This document shows, piece after piece, positions 20,506-32,500 of a stretch of 64,000 bases of DNA. The notes under the pieces are model-generated. The model did no database searches. It worked only from the letters and a program-made list of their open reading frames with translations, and was not told the DNA's origin. Each line of letters opens with the position of its first letter. The first letter of the stretch is position 1. The DNA is from Gari tellinella (lineage: Eukaryota; Mollusca; Bivalvia; Cardiida; Psammobiidae), in the NCBI GenBank assembly GCA_922989275.2, contig OV277857.1, forward strand, positions 78,981,321 to 79,045,320. The letters run 5' to 3'. The translations under genes and the position numbers were made by a program.

Positions 20506-23500
20506 GTGAGTGAAGGAAATATTGTCACACTAAGTTAACCTTTTTCTGCCAATATCTACCAGTGCTGCTTAACCCTTTCCCCCATAGAAGCGCCTTTTAG
20601 CGCATTCAGTTTATTCTTGCCCTGAAGAAAATAGTTCCAATTTATACATTCATAAATATGTATAATACAAAATATTTTCTATATTCTAGCAGATGGGAGC
20701 TTAAAGCAGGCTGAAAGTAAAGCAGAATGCGCTTAAAGCGCATTCTGCTTTACTTTCAACCTGCTTTAAGTGGACACATATATTCAATACTAGAGATATG
20801 TGGGAAAGGGTTAAAGCATGATGGAAGTAAAGCAGACAGCTGTCTGCTTGCCTTTCATTTTGCTTTATGCAGTCACACTTCTTCAACACTATCTCAGAGT
20901 AAAGACTTTCTGGTAGTCTTTATTTTTCTAGGAATAGATTGCAAGTGCACTTTTGTGGAGAAAATGGTTAAAAAATGTTAATATGACTTTATACAAATTT
21001 TCTAATTTTTGAGTGGCTCTTCTGTGCATTGTTTAATGCTTTCATTTCAAAATATTAGATAATTTGTTCATAACCATTGCATCAATGCAACCATTACTAT
21101 TTATTTCTTGAAATGACCAATGTGAATTGATAGTAGATTGTAGGTTATGTCCACCTAGCGACTTGGTTTATGTAAAGATTATGACAGTTAGATTTACATA
21201 TTGACCCCCCAGATGTCGGCTTCCCATGTGTTATCTTCAGACTGACCACTTGACACTGGTATTAGGATCCTGATAAAATGCCATAATAGCTTCAAAACCA
21301 ATCCTTTAACCTGGCAACAGTTTATTATTATTTAACCCATTACCCCATAACTTGTTTCTAGTTTTGAAGATATTTGACCACTTAAAGCAGGTTGAAAGTA
21401 GAGCAGAATGCACCTTCAGGTGCATTCTGCTTAACTTTCAACCTGCTTTAAGCTATTATTTGTTAGAATATAGAAACTATTTTGTATGTTTCTTATTTGT
21501 GACAGTATAAACTAGAATTATTTTCTTCAGTAGAGGAATAAATTTAAGGTGTAAAAAGGCATATTTATAGGGTAAAGGGTTAACCTGAAGGGGCCTATAC
21601 ATGTACAAGATATACTTCATATGTGTATCTTGCTGACAAAGATACACTTAATCCATTACCCCGCTATAGCCTGTTTCTAGTATTGAACATAGTTGACACA
21701 GTTGTTTGGTGTAAGGGATCAATTCCGAGTTGATTAAATCGGTATCCCATGAAACTTCCAATGGACAATTCCAGTTTGCAATAAAAGCTTGTCAACTTTA
21801 GACTATTTAGGATTGTTTTTTGTGATAAATTGCAAAATGACAAACAGTGAAGTCTCTGTTCAGAGGGCTCCTGCAGGAGCCCTCTGATCAGGGACTTCAC
21901 TGTTTGCGTAGGACAAGTGTACTCTTCACAGGTACACATTTGGTAAAGGACGCATATATGCGTCACTAGGGCTCAATGAGTTAATACTGTCATGACATAT
22001 ATTACAGTCAAGCCTGCGTTAAGCAGCCAGTCACACTGTGAAAGAAGCTTCATATTTGTCTGAATCACAGTCAGCAGCTAGATGCAAGACAAAAGTAAAT
22101 CAGAAAGCTCCTTTCTGATTTACTTCTGTCCTGCACCAAGCTGTCATTTATCTTTAGGGCTATCCTTAGTGGCCATTTAACATAAGTTTGAGCACTGAAC
22201 ACTGTTGTTTATTCTGATAAACAAACTGACCTAGCACATGTTGACCATTTGACCCCTCCTAACTGCTGTCTGCTTACTAGTATACCCTATCTGCTGAATG
22301 ACTCTGAGAACTGTTTGGTTATCACATTACTCTATATATTTATTTGCCTTTAATTTATTCCTCCATTGAAGAAAATTGTTTCACTTTATAGTCAAAATAT
22401 ATATATGCACCATAAGCAATTCAGTTTGCAGTTTCTATATTCTAGCAGATGGTAGCTTAAAGGTGCATTCTGCTTTACTTTCAATCTGCTTTAATTGATC
22501 ATCTGTCTACAAAACTAGAAACATGTGTGGAAAAGGAAAGGCAAGTAGACACTCACGACCAAGGCAATATGGTGTTTTCGATCTTTTATTATGTCCATCG
22601 TTTCGATCCCTCACAGGGTCTTTTTCAAAACTAGAAACAGGCTATGGGGTCAAGGGTTAAAGGAACCAGTATAACAAATCAGTGATATATGTGCATTTTA
22701 AAAAATAAATATTATACAGTCATAATAGGCCATGACAGTAGGGTATTTTGGATATATATATTTATTGCAGTTATTATAGACTCAGATTGATCAGCATTCT
22801 GAAAAACTGTGACATGTCTGTATATGTCTGGCCCTCTGAGTATCTGTTCAAAATCTAGACTGCTTGGATTGCCTTTTTCTTATAACATAGTCTTAAGACA
22901 TATACCATTCCAGTGCTTTTCCAAAAACATGTAGAGACAAAAGTCTCCCAAAGAAATGCATTTTTTTAAAAAACAAAATAAAACTCAGTTTGAAGTTTTG
23001 AAGCTGAACATCATTGAGTTTAGAATTGTTTTTCTGTCCTCCTCAACCCATTATTTCTACCCATATAATATTCTACAAATGATTTTCATTTTCTCATTAC
23101 CTAGTTACCTGGCGACTACAATGGGTTATTACGGATGGCTGATTTATCCCATACCTACCCTGGGGTCTATCCAGTGTGGACAGGGCCTAGTGACGCCCAG
23201 CTAGTGTCAGTGCAACCAGCATCCACAAAAACAATCTTGTCTGGATCAGGTAACCTTACATGCTGCTATTAACCCCTCTACCCAAATTACCAATACGTAG
23301 CCTGTTTCTAGCTTTGAAGTGGTGACCACTTAAAGCAGGTTGAAAGTAAAGCAGAATGTGCTTTAAGGCACATTCTGCTTTCCTTTCAACCTGCTTTTAG
23401 GCTATCTGCTAGAATATAGGAAATATTTCTTATGTTGCATATTAACTACTGTATAAAATGCAACTATTTACTTTTGGAAGAATGAATTAAATGCATAAAA

Positions 23501-26500
23501 AGATGTATCTATGGAGTAAGGGGTTAACCCTTGTAGTGTTGGAACTGGATCTACCCATCCTCTGCAATCCGTGTAAGTTTTTGTGTATTGAGCAGCATCT
23601 AGGGCCATGCACCTTGATGAGTACAGAATGTTGCATTGGGGTTTTATGATCTTCTATAACCATGGGCTATTAGTTTTTGCACTTTGGTCAGTTTCGGACT
23701 AAGTATTTACATTTATGGCCAATGTGTTTGGGGCATCCATGTTTTACAAATGCATTTCTTGTTTAGATAAGAATGAGTGAATCTGAGCTTATCAGATAAC
23801 TTTTATTAGAATGAAAACTGCATAATTTAAGGATGTATAGTTTACAAATTATGTAGGCCTATTTTTTATGCCCCCAGCATCTATAGATGCAGAGGCTTAT
23901 AGTGATAGTCCTGTCCCTCCGTCCTTAACAAGGTTAAATAAATTTGACCATTTCATCTAGCATGAACACAACAATACTTGGATACTTATATAGAAGTTAT
24001 CTATAAATTATGTAGGCCTATTTTTATGCCCCCAGCATCTATAGATGCAGAGGCTTATAGTGATAGTCCTGTCCCTCCGTCCTTAACAAGGTTAAATAGA
24101 TTTGACAATTTCATCTAGCATGAACACAGCAATACTTGGTTACTTATATAGAAGTTATCTATAAATTATGTAGGCCTATTTTTTATGCCCCCAGCATCTA
24201 TAGATGCAGAGGCTTATAGTGATAGTCCTGTCCCTCTGTCCTTAACAAGGTTAACTAGATTTGACAATTTCATCTAGCATGAACACAGCAATACTTGGAT
24301 ACTTATATAGAAGTTATCTATAAATTATGTAGGCCTATTTTTTATGCCCCCAGCATCTATAGATGCAGAGGCTTATAGTGATAGTCCTGTCCCTCCGTCC
24401 TTAACAAGGTTAAATATATTTGACAATTTCATCTAGCATGAACACAGCAATACTTGGATACTTATATAGAAGTTATCTATAAATTATGTAGGCCTATTTT
24501 TTATGCCCCCAGCATCTATAGATGCAGAGGCTTATAGTGATAGTCCTGTCCCTCCGTCCTTAACAAGGTTAAATAGATTTGACAATTTCATCTAGCATGA
24601 ACACAGCAATACTTGGATACTTATATAGAAGTTATCTATAAATTATGTAGGCCTATTTTTTATGCCCCCAGCATCTATAGATGCAGAGGCTTATAGTGAT
24701 AGTCCTGTCCCTCCGTCCTTAACAAGGTTAAATAGATTTGACAATTTCATCTAGCATGAACACAGCAATACTTGGATACTTATATAGAAGTTATCTATAA
24801 ATTATGTAGGCCTATTTTTTATGCCCCCAGCATCTATAGATGCAGAGGCTTATAGTGATAGTCCTGTCCCTCCGTCCTTAACAAGGTTAAATAGATTTGA
24901 CAATTTCATCTAGCATGAACACAGCAATACTTGGATACTTATATAGAAGTTATCTATAAATTATGTAGGCCTATTTTTTATGCCCCCAGCATCTATAGAT
25001 GCAGAGGCTTATGGTGATAGTCCTGTCCCTCCGTCCTTAACAAGGTTAAATAGATTTGACCATTTCATCTAGCATGAACACTTGTAACTGACTATACACT
25101 GAATACTAACATGGATTTCCATGAGAATTCCTGACATTTTTTCACCTGTTACCTTTATTACTGATACAATTGTTGCCTAATGGACCATTGCCAGTTCACC
25201 CATATTACCGAAACTTAATTTGACCTTGACCTTATTTGGGCTTTGAAAAGATTCAGAATATACCGCCAAGGATACCACCAGGGCATAAGTGTTTATTAAA
25301 TGCATTCTTGTTTTATTTCAGACCCTAAAGATGAGTTTTCCTATGCCTTGATGCGACCCTGGATTGGTAAGGTCCTTTCATACCCACGACTTGTATTAAA
25401 TGCCTCCGTGCTAATGTTGTAAACTCCACTTTAATTATGTGAAGTTTGGTACAGTAAAACCTCTCTATTACGGACACTAAAACGAAGGCTAATTTAATGT
25501 ATAAAAGACAGGTGTACCTTGTATTGTTTATGTGACTAGTATCTTACCATAAAAACATAATATTTCAATACATTCTGAACGCCTTCTTACCATTTTGCCA
25601 AATTAACCCATTCCCTCCCTGAAACTTCAAATTGACTTTTCCAGTTTCTATTTATAGCTAGTCCATTTTTGACTACCGGTGTATGTTTAGGATTGTTTTT
25701 ACCATCAGTTGTAAAATTATAAACAGCCCGACCCTGATCAGCACAATCTGCGTAGGACAAGTGTAGTATTCACAGGTACACTGTAAAGAATGTCATTTGT
25801 TATCAGGGGTCAATAGGTTATAAGATGTTTCAGTTGACTGGTCTCAAACAAAGATACATGGATTCTTTATTGTTGCTTTCACAAGCATAATGGCAATCAG
25901 AGCACCAGATAAGAGGGAGTAAACTGAACAAATCCAACATTTTCTCACTCATTTCTACACCAAATCCTCGAAGAGACGATTCTAATGAGTAGTGACACCA
26001 AAGGGTTTAATGATGTATCTATTCATTAGAATCATCTCGAAGAGACGATTCTAATGAGTAGTGACACCATAGGGTTTAATGCAGAGATAAAGATTTTAGT
26101 TTTTGAAATGCCCCCTTATCTGGAGCTCTGGGTAATGCAGTAATGTTTATATAAACACAGTCAGATTTTTAAAATGAAAATCAAATGTTATATAATGTAG
26201 GAATTTCCTTGTTTAAATCCTAGCTGATTCATCCATTAAAGATACTTCAAAGACAATATTTGGTCAGTTAACTCTTGGACATTAATTATTAAAATTTTGT
26301 CATTATGTACCAATTTTGTTGCATGAAATCACATGTTGTCATGGTTTATGCTGCACCTCTTTATTATAACCACTTGTGTTAATTATTAGCTGTTTAAGAC
26401 AGGTGACTGCTTAAAGCAATGTGACAGTAAGACAGAAAGCTCCTAAAGGAGCTTTCTGTTTTACTGTCACCTTGCTTTAAGCTGTTACCTGTCTCTTATA

Positions 26501-29500
26501 CAATTAACAAGCATTCTTTTAGTGGTCTGTATAGAGAGGTTGTAGTGTTATTGTTTAACTTCAGGTGATGGTCTGTTGTTGAGCAAGGGTAAGAAGTGGG
26601 ACAGGAATAGACGCCTCATGACCCCAGCCTTTCATGTGGATATCCTGAAGAACTATGTCACAGTGTTTGAATCATGCACAAAGCTTCTTATTGTAAGTGC
26701 CAGTTAACCCATTACTCCATAAATACACATTTTTACGCCTTTATTCCTCAACTGAAGAAAAAAGTTCTACATTATACAGTCATGATTCTTATTAATATGC
26801 ACAATGAGAAATGCTTTCTATATCCTAGCAGAAGCTGGTAGCTTAGAAGCAGGCTGAAAGTAAAGCATAATGTGCCTTATGGCACATACTGCTTTACTTT
26901 CAACCTGCTTTAAGTGGGCAACTGTCTTCAAAATTAGAAAGAGGCTATGGGCTAAATGGTTAAAAAACTCTTCTAGTATGTGAATTTACAAATCAATAAC
27001 TATATTTTTTAACAAGATTGTAAGGTTCAATTCGTTGGATGATAAATTGGGTTCCAAATGCCGATTTATTCAGTATGAGCGGGGTCCAAACTTTGCAAAT
27101 GTGTTTCCATATTGAAAGGGGGAGAAAGGTTGTTTGTGTTGATACATTATCCAGGCTCCAGATATGAGTGTGTAAACCAGTTAATTCCAACTTTTTCTCC
27201 TTTATGCCTCAAATGCATCCTGTATTAACCCTTAGCCTGCCACTCACGACTATAGCTCCATATTCAAACAGCTTGGATCCGGATGAGACGCCGAGTAACT
27301 CGGCGTCTCATCCGGATCCAAGCTGTTTGACACTCGGACAACATTTTCAGCAATTTTGAGCAACTTTGAATCTTGAAGCAGACAAGAAATATAGCAGACG
27401 ACAATTTATTTGGCGGGCTAAGGGTTAAGACTACCAAATAGAATTGTCGCCAAGCAATGATTTGATTGTGTAGTCACATTATATGTTTTGGTGGCGGCAT
27501 ATGGATTTTATTTTTTAAAATACTCACAACTGGAGCCCAGTATTACACATTTCTTATTTCTCTCACTAGGACAAGTGGCAAGGTAGTGCATCATCTGAGG
27601 ACGTGTTCCATCACATCAGTTTGTTGACCCTAGACAGTATGATGCAGTGTTTGTTTGGTTACCATAGCCACTGTCAGAATGAAAAGTTAGTATCAATAGG
27701 GATGTAAGCTAAATCAGCCGTTAATGCTTTAAGTGGTAACTTGTTTTCAAAACAAGAGACATGCCTTGGGTTAACAGGTTAAATACAGTGCTCCCTCTCA
27801 ACAACGGCCCTCTGAACAATGATTCCCTCCTCAGAACAACACTTTCTGCTATTCTCCCACCAAGACAACTATGTCCAACCTTTTCACATCTTCAATTTTA
27901 TCGGCTTAAAATTGTTGTTTTTAGCTCATAACAATTTCTTCAAATGACATCTCCAACACAACAAATCATCTACAGGTCCTTTGTCAAGAGTGTTCAAATT
28001 ATGCCCCTAAATGGCCCAGCCCCATGGGGTCACAGTTTTACATAAAATTATATAGTAAAATCTTAAAACATCTGCTCAAAACCACAAGAGCCATTCTTAG
28101 GTGAGCGAAATATAGCCCAAGGACCTCTTGTTCTCAAAGTCATACACTGGAAATTTTGACAGAAAAAAAAGAAAAGAATGATGAGTGACAAACAGCTTGA
28201 ATCCAGATCAGATGCCGCGTAATGCGGCATCTAATCTGGCTTCAAGCTGTTTGCAAATGTAAGCCAATATCCCTCCATATAACAACTCCCTCCAAATAAC
28301 ACACACAATCTTTGTATCCCATTGGGTGTTGTTGTAGAAAGGGAGCACTGCAGTACTTATGTGCGGTGCCTTCTTTCGAATGGCTGCAAGTTTGATCGTA
28401 GTCACAGTTTCTATGATGAGATTAATGATGTTGCTGTGTATTTCAGGACGAGACATCCATATATACAGGGGGTGTATGACGTATCAGAGCTAATTGTGAA
28501 GAGAGTTGTTAATCCCCTCCATCACTATGACTTCTACTATTACAACTTCACTGATAATGGGTAGGTTAGTAAATGTGTAATAGCTTGTAGATATAGAACA
28601 AATCTTTGACATAAAACAATAGTCAGATAGCCCCAGATCAGTGTGCTCCTTTAGGTAAACGTGCAATAGCTTGTAGATATAGAACAAATCTTTGACATAA
28701 AACAATAGTCAGATAGCCCCAGATCAGTGTGCTCCTTTAGGTAAACGTGCAATAGCTTGTAGATATAGAACAAATCTTTGACATAAAACAATAGTCAGAT
28801 AGCCCCAGATCAGTGTGCTCCTTTAGGTAAACGTGCAATAGCTTGTAGATATAGAACAAATCTTTGACATAAAACAATAGTCAGATAGCCCCAGATCAGT
28901 GTGCTCCTTTAGGTAAACGTGCAATAGCTTGTAGATATAGAACTAATCTTTGACATAAAACAAGTCATGTAGCCCCAGATCAGTGTGCTCCTTTAGGTAA
29001 ACATGCAATAGCTTGTAGATATAGAACTAATCTTTGACATAAAACAAGTCATGTAGCCCCAGATCAGTGTGCTCCTTTAGGTAAACATGCAATAGCTTGT
29101 AGATATAGAACTAATCTTTGACATAAAACAAGTCATGTAACCCCAGATCAGTGTGCTCCTTTAGGTAAACATGCAATAGCTTGTAGATATAGAACTAATC
29201 TTTGACATAAAACAAGTCATGTAGCCCCAGATCAGTGTGCTCCTTTAGGTAAACATACAATAGCTTGTAGATATAGAACTAATCTTTGACATAAAACAAG
29301 TCATGTAGCCCCAGATCAGTGTGCTCCTTTAGGTAAACATGCAATAGCTTGTAGATATAGAACTAATCTTTGACATAAAACAAGTCATGTAGCCCCAGAT
29401 CAGTGTGCTCCTTTAGGTAAACGTGCAATAGCTTGTAGATATAGAACTAATCTTTGACATAAAACAAGTCATGTAGCCCCAGATCAGTGTGCTCCTTTAG

Positions 29501-32500
29501 GTAAACATGCAATAGCTTGTAGATATAGAACTAATCTTTGACATAAAACAAGTCATGTAACCCCAGATCAGTGTGCTCCTTTAGGTAAACATGCAATAGC
29601 TTGTAGATATAGAACTAATCTTTGACATAAAACAAGTCATGTAGCCCCAGATCAGTGTGCTCCTTTAGGAGCCCACTGATCAGGGGCTACACTGTGTACG
29701 ACAAGGATGACTAGAATGGTCACTAAGGCTCAATGAGTTAAAGCAGGATGGATGTAAAACAGAAGGCTCCTGCTAAGCTACCACCTGCTTTAAGCACTAT
29801 AAGTTTGAAAAGGTAACATTAGGTACTTATTAGGTACTTATTCATTTTTCTTCAGTGGAGGAATAATTTGATTGCATACAAAGGTGTATTTATGCATTAA
29901 TAGGGTAATGGGTTAAAGACCAAGGATCTGAAGTTCTGAAGAGGGCTACACGTTTAAATTTTATGCCTTGTTCAAAATCTAATTTGCAATTTTGAAAGTA
30001 TGAAATATAATTCACATAATATATAGACTTGGTTTGCACTAAATACAAGTTTGACTGTTACTAATATTTTTGTTATTTTAGGAAAAAGTTTAAAGCGGCA
30101 TGTGATATAATACACAATCACTCGAGAACCATTATAGAGCAGAGGAAACAGCTACTACTGTTTGAGTCACAGGGAGACCGCAGTGTGGACTTCCTAGACA
30201 TACTCCTCACAGCCAAGGTACGCTCTACACAGAAATTACACCAATACCATTTATCTTCACATTTTAGTCTAAAAGTATTATATTTTCATAAATTATACAG
30301 AACATTACAAAGATATCTTTGTACTGGATAACAATCGAAGCTCTTTGTATATTTCTTTTTCTTTTAGTTAAAAAAATTAATCCATTACCCAATAGATAAG
30401 TCTTTTTATGGTTGTAACTTATTCCTCCACTGAATAGAATAGATCCACTATATACAGAAATGAATATGCACCTTAAGAAATTTATTCTATAGCCAAGCAG
30501 ATGGTAGCTTAAAGCAGGCTGAAAGTAAAACAGAATGCACCTTAAGGCTTATTCTGCTTCATTTTCAGCCTTCTTCTGTGGTCATCTGTCTTCAAAACTA
30601 GAAATCAGACTGAAAGTAAAGCAGAATGTGCATTTAGGCACATTTTGCTTTACTTTCAACTTGCTGTAAGTGGTCCCAAATGTTAGATTCTAGAAACATG
30701 CAATGGGCTAATTAACGGGTTAAGGATGTAAAAAAGAAAGACCTGGCCCTGAGGTTATAAAACTTAAAACGAACTCTGTGCTCAAAACTCAGAATTTTTC
30801 TCAGCTCTCAACTCTTTAGCAAACATTTTATTTTATAACTACTATTTGCATACATAATTATACTGTAATATTGTATCCAAATGAGGTTACAAAAATCAAA
30901 TAAACAGGTTTTGTAAAAACAAGGTCCTGTTATCGAAACTGTTTGGAGTAATGAGTTAATATGGCTACTATTACAGGATAGTGAGGGTGAAGGTCTTGGT
31001 GACCAGGAGATACAGGACGAGGTGGACACGTTCATGTTTGAGGGTCATGACTCCACAGCCAGCACTATATCCTGGTGTCTCTATAACCTGGCTAAACACA
31101 AACACTGCCAGAGCAAGTGTAGAGCAGAAATAAACTCACTTCTAACACCTACACAGGAAATTACATGGTAACCATTTCTAATTACTTCTATTCTTCAGCA
31201 ACAGTAAAACCCCAATATTACAACCACTAAAAGTGGGCTAATTGATTGTATAAAAGAATGGGGACAGCTTAAAGTGACAAGAAAGTAAAACAAAAAGCTC
31301 CTTTAGTAGCGTTTTTAGCTCACCTGGCACGAAGTGCCAAGGTGAGCTATTGTGATCGCCCTGTGTCCGTCGTCGTCCGTCCGTCCGTCGTCAAACTTTT
31401 TGTTCAAAGATCTTCTTCTTGGAAACCACTGGGCCAATTTCATCACAACTTCATAGGATTGTTCCTTGTAGGGTACTCTATCAGATTTCTTCAAATATAG
31501 GTCATCCAATTGAAATTGTGGTTGCCATGGCAACCAATTGAAAAAACTTTAAAAATCTTCTTGTCAAAAACTACGGGTCCGAATTGAAAATAATTTTACC
31601 CAAATGTGCCATTGGTGACCCTCTATCAGAATTCTTAAAATATTTTTCCTATCTTAAAAAACATGGCCGCTAGTGGGTGGGGCAGATTTTCCTTATATGG
31701 CTATATAGTGAAAACTTAAAAAATCTTCTTGTCAAAAACTACTGGTCCGATTTGAAAGTAGTTTTATGCAAATGATCCATTGGTGATCCTCTACCAGATT
31801 TCTTAAAATTATTTTGATATCTAAAAAACCATGGCCGCCAGTGGGTGGGGCAAATTTTCCTTATGTTATTGTAATTTGTATAGTAAAAACTTTAAAAATC
31901 TTCTTCTCTGAAACTACTGGTCCAAATTAAAAATAATTTTACACAAATGGTCAATTGATGATCTTCTACCAGATTTCTTAAAATCATTTTGTTATCTTAA
32001 AAAACATGGCCACCAGTAGGTGGGGCAAGTTTTCCTTATGTTTCTGTATAGTAAAAACTTTAAAAATCTTCTTCTCTGAAACTACTGGTCCAAATTAAAA
32101 ATAATTTTACACAAATGGTCAATTGATGATCTTCTACCAGATTTCTTAAAATCATTTTGTTATCTTAAAAAACATGGCCACCAGTAGGTGGGGCAAGTTT
32201 TCCTTATGTTTCTGTATAGTAAAAACTTTAAAAATCTTCTTCTCTAAAACAACAGGTCCAAATTAAAAGTAATTTTACACAAATGGTCAATTAATGATCC
32301 TCTACCAGATTTCTTAAAATCATTTTGTTATCTTAAACAACATGGCCGCCAGTGGGTGGGGCATATTACTGTATAGTAAAAACTTTAAAAATCTTCTTCT
32401 CTGAAACTACTGGATCAAATTCAAAATAATTTTACACAAATGGTTAATTGATGACCCTCTACCAGATATCTTAAAATCATTTATCTTAAAAAACATGGCC

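Noticed and set aside
28579..29690. CRISPR-like regular array
   Set aside because: The whole 84/86-bp unit repeats without unique spacers, it lies in an animal gene intron, and it derives from a transposon arm.
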